A stretch of DNA of 64,000 nucleotides from Stappia indica (GTDB lineage Bacteria; Pseudomonadota; Alphaproteobacteria; Rhizobiales; Stappiaceae). Within the stretch, counting starts at the first letter, position 1, and the number at the start of each line of letters is the position of its first letter. Below, one piece after another: positions 27,061-35,359 of the stretch. The position numbers and the translations under genes were made by a program. Under the pieces are notes generated by a model. The model saw only the letters and a program-made list of their open reading frames with translations, had not been told where the DNA came from and searched no databases. Location: assembly GCF_001696535.1 (NCBI RefSeq), contig NZ_MBQE01000006.1, positions 310,001 to 374,000 on the forward strand. Direction: 5' to 3'.

Positions 27061-27522
27061 TCAGGAGCGGGTCGAGGCGCCGGAAGACGGCGGCACGCGC
27101 CAGCATCCGGACTGGCGTCCGGCGATCAGCCAGTAGACGAAGCCGGCCATGAAGCCGGTCGCCGCGGCGATCAGCGTGCCGGGCCGGATATCCGCCTGCG
27201 GGCCCCCCAGGCCTTCGCCCGACCACCACAGAAAGATGGCGATGGCACCGCCCGCCGCCAGGTGGAAGACGATCCCGCGCAGCTGCATCAGCTCAGCGAC
27301 GGCAATGGCAACCAGCGCCGGCACGAAGGCCAGGCCGCCGATCACGCTCGCACCCACCAGCGACCAGCCGAAGGTCATGCCGACCACCACCGGATCTCCG
27401 GACGGATCCGCGAGCCCGCGCAGCAGGCCGAAGGCAACGAAGGCCGCCGCCGCCAGAAAGGCGAGGATCAGCCCCAGCACGATGCGAATGGACTGGGCCA
27501 GCAGCTGCCCGCCGTCGACCAT
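27061..27522 (-). CDS. Hypothetical four-TM membrane protein
   Basis: 153 residues, about four hydrophobic helices: IVLGLILAFLAAAAFVAFGLL, WSLVGASVIGGLAFVPALVAIAV, IVFHLAAGGAIAIFLWW and LIAAATGFMAGFVYWLIAG. The second and third helices are spaced by a short loop with LMQLRG. No named family recognised. It is 3 bases downstream of rlmN's stop side on the minus strand, so rlmN is upstream and the two are probably co-transcribed... more exactly rlmN lies to the right with its own start at 28776; this gene begins at 27522, four bases before the rlmN stop region ends, hence it lies immediately downstream... Reading on the minus strand, rlmN comes first and this gene starts within a few bases after its stop. 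Confidence 0.7.
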   Translation of the reverse strand: MVDGGQLLAQSIRIVLGLILAFLAAAAFVAFGLLRGLADPSGDPVVVGMTFGWSLVGASVIGGLAFVPALVAIAVAELMQLRGIVFHLAAGGAIAIFLWWSGEGLGGPQADIRPGTLIAAATGFMAGFVYWLIAGRQSGCWRVPPSSGASTRS

Positions 27523-27525
27523 CGC

Positions 27526-28776
27526 CTAGCTCGCCGCCGCAGCGGTTTCGGCTGCGGCCCGGTCGCGGGCACGCATGCGCTCGGATTCCGACTTGAGCTG
27601 GCCGCAGGCCGCGAAGATGTCGCGGCCGCGCGGCGTGCGGATCGGCGAGGCATAGCCCGCCCTGTTGACCACTTCGGCAAAGGCCTCGATCTGCTCCCAG
27701 TCGGAGCATTCGTAGGGAGAGCCCGGCCAGGGATTGAACGGGATGAGGTTGATCTTCGCCGGAATGCCCTTGAGCAGGCGCACCAGCTCGCGCGCGTCCG
27801 CAAGGCTGTCGTTGACGCCCTTCAGCATCACGTATTCGAAGGTGATGCGGCGGGCATTGTTCAGCCCCGGATAGGCCCGGCACGCGTCCAGCAGCTCGGC
27901 GATGTTCCACTTCTTGTTGATCGGCACCAGCTCGTCGCGCAGCTCGTCGCGCACCGCATGCAGCGAGATCGCCAGCATGCAGCCGATCTCCGCGCCCGTG
28001 CGCTCGATCATCGGCACCACGCCGGAGGTCGACAGGGTGATGCGGCGCTTCGACAGCGACAGGCCCTCGCCGTCCGAGGCGATCAGCAGCGCCTTCTTGA
28101 CGTTGTCGAAATTGTAGAGCGGCTCGCCCATGCCCATCATCACGATGTTGGTGACGAGGCGCCCCTCGCTCGGCACGGCGGCCCCTGCCGGCGTCTCGCC
28201 CTTCGGGAAGTCGCCGAGCCGGTCGCGGGCGACCAGGATCTGCGCGAGGATCTCTTCCGCCGTCAGGTTGCGCACCAGGCGCTGCGTGCCCGTATGGCAG
28301 AAGGTGCAGGTCAGCGTGCAGCCGACCTGCGAGGAGACGCAGAGCGTGCCGCGCCCCTCCTCGGGAATGTAGACGGTCTCGATCTCGACCGGACGGCCGG
28401 CGCCGCGCGGCGGAAAGCGGAACAGCCACTTGCGTGTACCGTCGCTGGAGATCTGCTCCGACACCATCTCCGGGCGGCGGATGCTGAAGGCCTCGGCCAT
28501 CTTGGCGCGCAGGTCCTTGGCGATGTTCGTCATGTCCGCGAAATCGGACGCGCCGCGCACATAAAGCCAGTGCCACAGCTGGGCGACGCGCATGCGCAGC
28601 TGCCGCTCGGGCACGCCGATGCCGGCCAGCGCCTCGGCCAGCTCCGTGCGGTCGAGGCCGATCAGGACCGGCTTGTCGGCGGGAGCTTGCGCCACGGGGC
28701 GCGCCGCCGTGTCCGCGGACGCTGCCGGGGCGCTCTCGGGCGTGCTGGTTGCGGTATCGTGCTGCATCAGGCTCAT
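27526..28776 (-). CDS. rlmN: 23S rRNA (adenine-2503-C2)/tRNA methyltransferase RlmN
   Basis: 416 residues. Radical-SAM enzyme that methylates A2503 of 23S rRNA and A37 of some tRNAs. The Fe-S cluster motif C-x3-C-x2-C is [22 protein letters not shown] and [20 protein letters not shown] are strongly conserved, and a C-terminal DIFAACGQL carries the second methylated cysteine. The N-terminal ~45 residues are a Thr/Ala/Pro-rich extension. Start ATG 28776 (MSLMQHD) is chosen over an upstream open frame without homology. The four-TM protein gene follows three bases after its stop. Confidence 0.95.
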   Translation of the reverse strand: MSLMQHDTATSTPESAPAASADTAARPVAQAPADKPVLIGLDRTELAEALAGIGVPERQLRMRVAQLWHWLYVRGASDFADMTNIAKDLRAKMAEAFSIRRPEMVSEQISSDGTRKWLFRFPPRGAGRPVEIETVYIPEEGRGTLCVSSQVGCTLTCTFCHTGTQRLVRNLTAEEILAQILVARDRLGDFPKGETPAGAAVPSEGRLVTNIVMMGMGEPLYNFDNVKKALLIASDGEGLSLSKRRITLSTSGVVPMIERTGAEIGCMLAISLHAVRDELRDELVPINKKWNIAELLDACRAYPGLNNARRITFEYVMLKGVNDSLADARELVRLLKGIPAKINLIPFNPWPGSPYECSDWEQIEAFAEVVNRAGYASPIRTPRGRDIFAACGQLKSESERMRARDRAAAETAAAAS

Positions 28777-29129
28777 GTCGTCGGTCCGTGATGACGTGGG
28801 TTCGCGGCGACGCCCTGCGGGATTGCGGCCTGCCGCCGTGTTTCCCTGCAAACGCCGAAAAGGCGGCGCCGATCTGGCTGCCGCCGGTGCTGTCCGGTCC
28901 TGACCTGCTTCCGTTCCCTGAGGGAGCCGAAGACCGCAGTCCGGAAACGCCCGAACCGTCCCGCCCCTTACCAGGGCGAGACGGTTCGCGTTTCGGGGGT
29001 CTTATACAGCAAGCCGGGACGTTTGTGAGCCCCAAAGCGCATGCACCCCGCGCGGAGCGGGGTCGCTCCGGAGGGCAGGCTGGCTGGGGCCATCCGGCTG
29101 CGGCCGGACGTCCTGGCTTGCCTCGAGTG
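28777..29129. other. Intergenic region with a long imperfect inverted repeat
   Basis: A 353-base gap between ialB and rlmN (both minus strand). It contains the extended palindrome described separately at 28930-29003. I see no ORF that looks coding. The right part (29010-29129) shows nothing obvious. The region probably includes the rlmN promoter and the ialB 3' end. Confidence 0.5.
28930..29003. repeat. Long imperfect inverted repeat (structured RNA or terminator candidate)
   Basis: AAGACC at 28930-28935 mirrors GGTCTT at 28998-29003. Inside, GGAAACGC + CGAACCGTC + CGCCC (left) is nearly complementary to GGGCGAGACGGTTCGCGTTTC (right), around a CTTACCA loop. One bulged C and one mismatch break a stem of about 22 pairs. 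No T-run follows on the minus strand, so a standard intrinsic terminator is unlikely. Confidence 0.55.
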
Positions 29130-29639
29130 CTACTGGCAGGCCCTGTCCGCGGCGGTGACCGCAGCGGTGATGCCCGACAGGGAGAACTCGTAGGTGGTCT
29201 GCGTACCGCGCGCCGAGACGCCGGTAACGACCATGCCACGACCGGCCTTCATCGCGGCGACGAGCTGACGCTCTTCGGTCGCGTTGGCCATCCAGGCGCC
29301 GTCGTTCTTCGTGAACATCGTGAACTTCTGACCGTCCACGTCGACGGAGACCGACGACTGTTCCTTGAAGGCGTAACCGACGATCACGCTGGGTTCGTTG
29401 TTGACGTTCTCGCCGGGCCGGTTCGACACGAAGAAGAACACATCTCCGTGATTACGATCGCTCGGCGCGAGCTTTGTCGGCTTGGACAAGGCATAGCAAA
29501 CCTTGCCCTTGGATCCGCCATAGGAGTAGGCGTCCCAATTGTTGTGCTGACTGACAAGGGTCGGCGTCTGAGCGTGCGCCGTCGCGCCCGTGAGGACGAG
29601 TGCCAGAAGAGCCGGGAAGAGCGTTCTTGCTTGCATCAT
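29130..29639 (-). CDS. Invasion associated locus B (IalB) family protein
   Basis: 169 residues with a signal peptide (LFPALLALVLTGATAHA). The mature part follows the IalB profile: HNNWDAYSYGGSKGKVCYALSKPTKLAPS near its start, FFFVSNRPGENVNNEPSVIVGYAF, KFTMFTKNDGAWMANATEERQLVAAMKAGRGMVV, and TTYEFSLSGITAAVTAADRAC at the end with a conserved cysteine pair. First described as an invasion factor in Bartonella, but widespread in free-living Hyphomicrobiales as a periplasmic protein of unknown role. Divergent from the ECF sigma gene across 391 bases. Confidence 0.88.
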   Translation of the reverse strand: MMQARTLFPALLALVLTGATAHAQTPTLVSQHNNWDAYSYGGSKGKVCYALSKPTKLAPSDRNHGDVFFFVSNRPGENVNNEPSVIVGYAFKEQSSVSVDVDGQKFTMFTKNDGAWMANATEERQLVAAMKAGRGMVVTGVSARGTQTTYEFSLSGITAAVTAADRACQ

Positions 29640-30030
29640 CTCCTAAACCGCTACTGCTAACTATCCGGAATGGATCGAATTTGCTGAGCAATCGTCACCT
29701 TGTCTTAAGGTTATCGCCCAGCAGGTTACGAAAGGGTTGATAAACTCGAAAAGCCGACAGGCGGCTTCGCAAACCCGCTACGATCACTGGATGGCGCACG
29801 CTGGCCGCACAAATCGGGCAAGAGTGTGACAGTTTTGCCAAGCCGGCCTTACTCCTTCCGGGGATTGACGAAACCACCCTGCCCGGTCTGATGTTAGGAG
29901 ATGGCTCCGACCGGCTTATGCGCATCGACGGGATGCCTTACATCCGCTATTTGGACAGTAGCTACCCGAACACCCTGTCACAGCACCCAGATCCGGACGA
30001 AGAAAGACAGATGAGTCAGGCCAGACCGAC
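29640..30030. other. Intergenic region between ialB and the ECF sigma gene
   Basis: A 391-base divergent control region, noticeably less GC-rich than its surroundings. It should hold promoters for both genes. A TTGACG (29865-29870) and an overlapping GAAAC-N18-GTT (29870-29895) are visible before the sigma gene, the latter loosely like a general-stress ECF promoter, but neither is convincing. A small ORF (29891-30073) overlaps the sigma start and is probably not real. Confidence 0.35.
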
Positions 30031-30642
30031 ATGGCGGATGCGTTTCTGCCGGATGGCGACGGGAGTAGCTTGAGCGTGGCTGCAGAGGACCGCTTTTCCC
30101 GGCTCATCGCCAAGGTTGCGCAGGATCGCGACCGTCAGGCCTTCGAAGACCTGTTCGATCATTTCGCGCCGCGCCTGAAGGCGTATCTGATGCGGCTCGG
30201 CTCCGATGCCGCGACCGCCGAGGAGCTCGCGCAGGAGGTGATGATCACCCTGTGGCGCAAGGCGGGACTTTTTGACGCAACCCGCGCCACCGCGGCCACC
30301 TGGCTGTTCCGCATCGCCCGCAATCGCCGGATCGATTCCCTCCGCCGCGACCGCTCAGCCCTTCTCGACGCCGAGGATCCCAGCCTGCGCCCGCCCGCGC
30401 CGGAAGATCAGGACGACGAGCTGGATGCCCGCATGCGCGAGGAGCGGGTGCGCGAGGCCATGAAGGAGCTGCCCGAGGAGCAGGCGGACCTGATCCGCCG
30501 CGCGTTCTTCTCCGGCCTCTCCCACAGCCAGATCGCCGACGAGACGGGCCTGCCGCTGGGCACGGTGAAGTCGCGCATCCGTCTCGCCTTCACCCGGCTG
30601 CGCCGTATTCTGGAAGCCGACGACGCGGTCGATACAGACTGA
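30031..30642 (+). CDS. ECF-family RNA polymerase sigma factor
   Basis: 203 residues. Region 2 spans about 40-110: FEDLFDHFAPRLKAYLMRLG, ATAEELAQEVMITLWRKAGLFD and WLFRIARNRRIDSLRRD, which is the -10-recognising helix. Region 4 occupies about 140-195: EEQADLIRRAFFSGLSHSQIADETGLPLGTVKSRIRLAFTRLR. The wording resembles Rhodobacter RpoE (ECF11), whose anti-sigma ChrR is normally encoded directly downstream; here a terminator follows instead, so no partner is visible. ATG 30031 is taken, though an in-frame GTG exists a little later. Confidence 0.88.
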   Translation: MADAFLPDGDGSSLSVAAEDRFSRLIAKVAQDRDRQAFEDLFDHFAPRLKAYLMRLGSDAATAEELAQEVMITLWRKAGLFDATRATAATWLFRIARNRRIDSLRRDRSALLDAEDPSLRPPAPEDQDDELDARMREERVREAMKELPEEQADLIRRAFFSGLSHSQIADETGLPLGTVKSRIRLAFTRLRRILEADDAVDTD

Positions 30643-30645
30643 CCT

Positions 30646-30673
30646 CGCGCACTGCTGCGCGAATCCTGTTTTT
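30646..30673 (+). terminator. Intrinsic terminator after the sigma gene
   Basis: Stem CGCGCA / TGCGCG with a CTGC loop (30646-30661), followed by AATCCTGTTTTT. It starts 3 bases after the sigma factor's stop codon and so separates it from the convergent parB. Confidence 0.8.
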
Positions 30674-30742
30674 ATGTAATGATATCAATTAGTTAGTCTG
30701 GATTAAGCTCTCCGGGCCCGGATCGGTACGTTGCCGAATCGA

Positions 30743-31645
30743 TCAGCTCTGCACGCCGAGCAACCGGCAGATCTCGTCGAGCTGTTCGAGCGAGGCGTAT
30801 TTGATCTTCAACTCGCCCGCGCCCTTCTCCTGCTTGTGGGCAATGGCGATCTTCAGGCCCAGCGTGTCGGTCAGCCGCTTTTCCAGCGCCTTGGTGTCGG
30901 CGTCCTTCTCCGGCTTTGCCGCCTTGCCGGCGGTGTTGCGGGTCAGGGCCTGCGGATCCTGCGCCAGCTTCTCCGCCTCACGGACGTTCAGCCCCTTCTC
31001 GACGATCAGCTCGGCAAGGGCGGCCGGATCATCGGCGGTGATCAGCGCGCGTGCATGGCCCGCCGTCAGCAGGCCTTCGGCGAGGTAGTCCTTGACGGAG
31101 TTCGGCAGCTTCAGCAGGCGCAGCGTGTTCGCCACATGGCTGCGGCTCTTGCCGATGACCTTCGCCAGCTCGCTCTGGCTGTAGGAGAACTCCTGCACCA
31201 GCTGGTCGTAGCCGAGCCCTTCCTCGATGGGGTTCAGATCGGCGCGTTGGACGTTCTCGATGATCGCCAGCTCGAGTGCTTCCTGGTCGGTAACCTCGCG
31301 CACCACCACCGGCACCATGTGCAAGCCGGCGCGCTGCGCGGCCCGCCAACGGCGCTCGCCGGCGATGATTTCATAGGCATTGTCGCGGCCCGCCACCGGG
31401 CGCACCAGGAGCGGCTGCACGATGCCCTTCTCGCGCACCGAGCTGGTCAGGTCTTCCAGGTCGCTCTCGGTGAACGTCTTGCGCGGGTTGCGCGGATTGG
31501 CGGTCAGGAACTCGATCGGCACGCGGCGCGTGTCGCGGGGCGGACGCGGATCCGCCGGCGGCTCCGTTCCCACTTCGCCGATCAGCGCGGCGAGCCCCCG
31601 GCCCAGCCGCTTCTTCTTTCCGCCGTCGTCATCCGCCATCGTCAT
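30743..31645 (-). CDS. parB: Chromosome partitioning protein ParB
   Basis: 300 residues from the ATG at 31645, which gives the usual N terminus (GKKKRLGRGLAALIG, the ParA-stimulating peptide). An in-frame TTG at 31702 would add 19 residues and overlap parA. The ParB/Srx CTPase domain shows PLLVRPVAG and the GERRWRAAQRAG motif; the helix-turn-helix that reads parS lies around YSQSELAKVIGKSRSHVANTLRLL; a C-terminal dimerisation domain ends LDEICRLLGV. It binds the parS sites listed here and loads SMC/ParA. Follows parA by 46 bases on the minus strand. Confidence 0.96.
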   Translation of the reverse strand: MTMADDDGGKKKRLGRGLAALIGEVGTEPPADPRPPRDTRRVPIEFLTANPRNPRKTFTESDLEDLTSSVREKGIVQPLLVRPVAGRDNAYEIIAGERRWRAAQRAGLHMVPVVVREVTDQEALELAIIENVQRADLNPIEEGLGYDQLVQEFSYSQSELAKVIGKSRSHVANTLRLLKLPNSVKDYLAEGLLTAGHARALITADDPAALAELIVEKGLNVREAEKLAQDPQALTRNTAGKAAKPEKDADTKALEKRLTDTLGLKIAIAHKQEKGAGELKIKYASLEQLDEICRLLGVQS

Positions 31646-31691
31646 TGCCTGTTCTTGTTGATCGCTGCCGAACCGTTGCGCATCCGAATCG

Positions 31692-32519
31692 TCATGCGGC
31701 AACGCCGCGCAGCGTACGCTCGCGCTGGATGATTTCCGAGGCCAGACGCAGATAGGCCTGGCTGCCCGAACATTTCAGATCGTAGAGCAGCGCCGGCTTG
31801 CCATAGGACGGCGCCTCGGACACCCGTACGTTGCGCGGGATGATCGTGTCGTAGACCGCATCGCCCATGGTCTCGCGCACGTCGGCGACCACCTGAGCCG
31901 AGAGGTTGTTGCGGCTGTCATACATGGTCAGGACGATGCCGTGGATCGACAGTTCCGGGTTCAGCGCCGCCTTCACCTGCTCCACCGTGCTGAGCAGCTG
32001 GCTGAGACCCTCCAGCGCGAAGAACTCGCATTGCAGCGGCACCAGGATCGAGTGGCTCGCAGACAGCGCGTTGATGGTCAGGAGGTTGAGCGAGGGCGGG
32101 CAATCGATCAGCACATAGGTGAAATCCGCGGGCGCTGCCTGGCGCCCCTGCCCTGCCAGCTCGGAGATCGCCTTGCGCAGCCGGTGGGCGCGGTCGGAGC
32201 GGCTGGCGATTTCCAGCTCGACGCCGAGCAGGTCCATCGTCGACGGCGCCACCCACAGCCGCGGCACCGCCGTGTCCTGGATCGTTTCGGCCAGCGAACA
32301 ATCGCCGGTCAGCACGTCGTAGGTGGAAAGGTCGCGGTTGCGCCGGTCGATGCCGAGGCCGGTCGAGGCGTTGCCCTGGGGATCGAGATCGATCACCAGC
32401 ACCCGCTCGCCGATGGCCGCAAGCGCCGTTCCCAGATTGATGGCCGTGGTCGTCTTGCCGACCCCGCCCTTCTGGTTGGCAAGCGCGAGGACGCGTGGAG
32501 ACTGAGGAAGCATGCTCAT
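31692..32519 (-). CDS. parA: Chromosome partitioning ATPase ParA
   Basis: 275 residues. Deviant Walker A NQKGGVGKTTT with Lys17 and Lys22, Walker A' VLVIDLDPQGNAS, and Walker B YVLIDCPPSLNLL. ATPase that moves ParB-parS complexes along the nucleoid. The ATG at 32519 overlaps the rsmG stop (ATGA, 32516-32519). The operon order mnmG-rsmG-parA-parB is standard for alphaproteobacteria. Confidence 0.96.
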   Translation of the reverse strand: MSMLPQSPRVLALANQKGGVGKTTTAINLGTALAAIGERVLVIDLDPQGNASTGLGIDRRNRDLSTYDVLTGDCSLAETIQDTAVPRLWVAPSTMDLLGVELEIASRSDRAHRLRKAISELAGQGRQAAPADFTYVLIDCPPSLNLLTINALSASHSILVPLQCEFFALEGLSQLLSTVEQVKAALNPELSIHGIVLTMYDSRNNLSAQVVADVRETMGDAVYDTIIPRNVRVSEAPSYGKPALLYDLKCSGSQAYLRLASEIIQRERTLRGVAA

Positions 32520-33199
32520 CCGGTCTGGCCTTTCCCTGTCGCGCCGCGCGGCCGGAGCCCCGAGATCTTGAGGAGCCGGCTGTCGGGATCGATGAGGCTC
32601 TCCCTTTCTACCAGATCGAACTCCCAAGCGTGAGCGGCACGCGCGACCTCGTCGCGGAAATTTTTTCCTTTGTGGAAAATCGCAGGCGCGCCGTGATTCT
32701 GGAAGGGCTCCGTATAGGCCAGCAGCTCGGAAAGATCGGCCAGCGCCCGTGCCGACACCGCATCGATCTCGCCGGCCAGCTCTCCCGACACGTCCTCGAT
32801 CCGCTCAGCATGCACCGTCGCCGGGCAGCCGGTCTCGCGGATCACCGTGCGCAGGAACGCGGCCTTGCGGCTGTTGCTCTCGATCAGGTGGACATGCGCC
32901 CCGGGCAGACGTTCCATCTGCACCATCGCCGTTACCAGCCCGGGAAAGCCGGCGCCGCTGCCCAGATCCGCCCAACGCGCTGCGTCGGGCACCATGGCCA
33001 CCACCTGCAAACTGTCGGCCACATGCCGCCGCCAGGCCTCCGGCAGGGTCGAGGGCGCCACCAGGTTCTGCGCCTTCTGCCAGTGCAGGAGCAAATTCAC
33101 GTAGGTGGTCAAGCGCTCCACTGTTTCACGTGAAACTTCGAAAATTCCGTGAAGCACTTCCGGGCCGTCCTCGACGGCGAGCCGCGCCGGCCGGCTCAT
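32516..33199 (-). CDS. rsmG: 16S rRNA (guanine-527-N7)-methyltransferase RsmG
   Basis: 227 residues. Methylates G527 of 16S rRNA. The SAM-binding motif is [17 protein letters not shown], with [20 protein letters not shown] after it. [13 protein letters not shown] and FHKGKN are the later family motifs. A parS-like 16-mer (33122-33137) is embedded near the 5' end and encodes part of [10 protein letters not shown]. Both ends overlap neighbours: its ATG overlaps the mnmG stop and its stop overlaps the parA start. Confidence 0.94.
   Translation of the reverse strand: MSRPARLAVEDGPEVLHGIFEVSRETVERLTTYVNLLLHWQKAQNLVAPSTLPEAWRRHVADSLQVVAMVPDAARWADLGSGAGFPGLVTAMVQMERLPGAHVHLIESNSRKAAFLRTVIRETGCPATVHAERIEDVSGELAGEIDAVSARALADLSELLAYTEPFQNHGAPAIFHKGKNFRDEVARAAHAWEFDLVERESLIDPDSRLLKISGLRPRGATGKGQTG
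33122..33137. promoter_or_regulatory. parS site 1 (inside rsmG)
   Basis: TGTTTCACGTGAAACT: 15 of 16 bases match the parS consensus TGTTTCACGTGAAACA, including the whole central palindrome. It lies within the rsmG coding sequence about 2.4 kb from parB. Confidence 0.93.
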
Positions 33200-35115
33200 G
33201 CCACGGCCTCCCGGCCACCGGCGCGCGACACCGCTTTCTCCGCCTTGCGCACATGCGACAGCAGCAGCGTCAGCGCTGCCGGCGTCACCCCGTCGATCCG
33301 CGCCGCCTGCCCCAGCGTCTCGGGCCGCGCAGCCTCCAGCTTCTGCCGCGCCTCATTGGACAGGCCCTTGACCAGCGCATAGTCGAGGCCCGCCGGCAGC
33401 ATCAGGTCTTCATCCCGGCGCAGCGCATCGATGTCGGCCTCCTGCCGCTTGAGATAGACCGCATAGAGCGCGTCGATCGCCACCTGCGCGGCGATCTTCG
33501 GATCCAGCGCCCCGATCTCCTGCGGCCACACGCCGGCCAGCTTGTCGAGGTCGATATCGGGGTAGGACAGCAGCTCGAAGGCCGAGCGGCGCACGCCGTC
33601 CTGGTTGATCGGCAGGCCCGCGCGCCTCCCCTCTTCCGGGGTCACCACCAGACTGGAGAGCACCTCGCGCGCCCGCGCAAGATCCTTGCACTTCGCCTCG
33701 AAGCGCGATGCCCGCTCGGCTGACACGCAGCCGATCTCCATCCCCATCGGGGTCAGACGCTGATCGGCATTGTCCGCGCGCAGCGACAGCCGATACTCGG
33801 CGCGCGAAGTGAACATGCGGTACGGCTCGTTGACGCCGCAGGTCACGAGATCGTCGATCATCACGCCGAGATAGCCCTTGTCCCGGCCGAAGACGAGCGG
33901 CGCCTTGCCGCCGGCCTTCAAGGCCGCGTTCAGCCCGGCAACGAGGCCTTGCGCCGCCGCTTCCTCATAGCCCGTAGTGCCGTTGATCTGGCCGGCCAGG
34001 AACAGGCCGCCAACCCGGCGCGTCTCGAGCGTGCGGCCCAGCTCGCGCGGATCGATGTGATCGTATTCGATGGCGTAGCCCGGCCGCAGCACGGCGACAT
34101 CCTCGAGCCCGGGGATGGTCCGCAGGAAGGCAAGCTGCGCGTCCTCCGGCAGCGAGGTCGAGATGCCGTTGGGATAGACCGTCGGGTCGTCCAGCCCTTC
34201 CGGCTCCAGGAAGACCTGATGGCCGTCGCGGTCGCCGAACCGCACCACCTTGTCCTCGATGGACGGACAGTAGCGCGGTCCCCGTCCGACGATCTCGCCG
34301 GAATACATCGCCGAGCGATGCAGGTTCTCGCGGATGATCTCGTGGGTGCGCAGCGTCGTGCGGGTGATATGGCACGAGACCTGCGGCGTGGTGATGGCCT
34401 CGGTCAGCTCCGAAAATGGTTCCGGATCCGAATCGCCCTTCTGCTCTTCCAGCCGGTCCCAATGGATCGTGCGCCCGTCGAGACGTGCCGGCGTGCCGGT
34501 CTTGAGCCGCCCCAGCTCGAACCCGTGCGAGAGCAGCGAGGCAGACAGCAGGTTCGAGGGCGCCTCGTCGGCCCGGCCGGCAGCGATCTTGCGCTCGCCG
34601 ATATGAATGACACCGCGCAGGAAGGTGCCCGTGGTCAGCACCACGGCGCCAGCGAGGAGCCGTCGCCCGTCCGCCAGCACCACCCCGCCGACATGCCCGC
34701 CGGCCGTGGTCAGCTCGGCCGCCTCCCCTTCGACGACCTCCAGATTGGCGGTCTCGCGGATCGCCTCCTGCATCGCCTCGCGATAGAGCTTGCGGTCGGC
34801 CTGAGCTCGCGGCCCGCGCACGGCAGGTCCCTTGCGCCGGTTGAGCAGGCGGAACTGGATGCCGGCGCGATCGGCCACCCGGCCCATCAGCCCGTCCAGT
34901 GCATCGACCTCGCGCACCAGATGCCCCTTGCCCAGACCGCCGATAGCCGGATTGCAGGACATCACGCCGATTGTGGAGAAGCTGTGAGTGACCAGCGCCG
35001 TACGTGCGCCCATCCGTGCGCTCGCGCTCGCGGCCTCGCAGCCGGCATGACCGCCGCCGATGACGATCACATCGAAGACAGGCTCGGCGGCGGATCCGCC
35101 CTTCATCCTGGTCAT
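33196..35115 (-). CDS. mnmG: tRNA uridine-5-carboxymethylaminomethyl enzyme MnmG
   Basis: 639 residues. With MnmE it installs the cmnm5 group at wobble U34 of tRNAs. N-terminal FAD-binding [21 protein letters not shown], then [23 protein letters not shown] with the catalytic cysteine, [19 protein letters not shown], and the C-terminal helical domain. Stop overlaps the rsmG start. Upstream, 244 bases containing a near-perfect DnaA box and a parS site separate it from mnmE. Confidence 0.96.
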   Translation of the reverse strand: MTRMKGGSAAEPVFDVIVIGGGHAGCEAASASARMGARTALVTHSFSTIGVMSCNPAIGGLGKGHLVREVDALDGLMGRVADRAGIQFRLLNRRKGPAVRGPRAQADRKLYREAMQEAIRETANLEVVEGEAAELTTAGGHVGGVVLADGRRLLAGAVVLTTGTFLRGVIHIGERKIAAGRADEAPSNLLSASLLSHGFELGRLKTGTPARLDGRTIHWDRLEEQKGDSDPEPFSELTEAITTPQVSCHITRTTLRTHEIIRENLHRSAMYSGEIVGRGPRYCPSIEDKVVRFGDRDGHQVFLEPEGLDDPTVYPNGISTSLPEDAQLAFLRTIPGLEDVAVLRPGYAIEYDHIDPRELGRTLETRRVGGLFLAGQINGTTGYEEAAAQGLVAGLNAALKAGGKAPLVFGRDKGYLGVMIDDLVTCGVNEPYRMFTSRAEYRLSLRADNADQRLTPMGMEIGCVSAERASRFEAKCKDLARAREVLSSLVVTPEEGRRAGLPINQDGVRRSAFELLSYPDIDLDKLAGVWPQEIGALDPKIAAQVAIDALYAVYLKRQEADIDALRRDEDLMLPAGLDYALVKGLSNEARQKLEAARPETLGQAARIDGVTPAALTLLLSHVRKAEKAVSRAGGREAVA

Positions 35116-35203
35116 GTATCTTGGCCTCTGCCCGAGCCGGAAAAAAATCGGGCCCGGGATTTCAGGGCGGCAGCGGAGAAGAAGGCCCGCGACCTCGCCC
35201 TTG

Positions 35204-35212
35204 CGTGGATAA
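35204..35212 (-). promoter_or_regulatory. DnaA-box-like 9-mer
   Basis: TTATCCACG on the minus strand, one mismatch from the TTATCCACA consensus. It lies in the mnmE-mnmG intergenic region, 127 bases from a parS site. A single box, so it may regulate mnmG or titrate DnaA rather than mark the origin. Confidence 0.5.
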
Positions 35213-35338
35213 CTCGTGAGGCTGGTGATACCCGAAAACCGGCGTGCCGGTCAAAGACAAGCAGCGATGCAAGCTCCCTCCGGCCATCCGTTTCGGATGA
35301 GTCTTCATTACGGTTTTGAATCGATCCTCGATTCCTGC

Positions 35339-35354
35339 TGTTTCACGTGAAACG
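35339..35354. promoter_or_regulatory. parS site 2 (mnmG-mnmE intergenic)
   Basis: TGTTTCACGTGAAACG: 15/16 match to the parS consensus. It ends 6 bases before the mnmE stop codon and is the only one of the five fully between genes apart from those near rho. Confidence 0.94.
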
Positions 35355-35359
35355 CTCGT

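Noticed and set aside
28850-28930. Minus-strand bases resembling the SRP RNA core (AGGTCAGG followed by CCGGA)
   Set aside because: The tetraloop-closing pairs and the AGCAGCC half of the symmetric loop are not in place, so it is a chance similarity.
29891-30073. Small plus-strand ORF (60 codons) overlapping the ECF sigma start
   Set aside because: No ribosome-binding site, no recognisable content, and it overlaps the sigma gene in another frame.
30711-30722. Palindrome TCCGGGCCCGGA near the parB stop as a terminator
   Set aside because: Perfect 12-mer with no loop and no T-run; too short to support a call.
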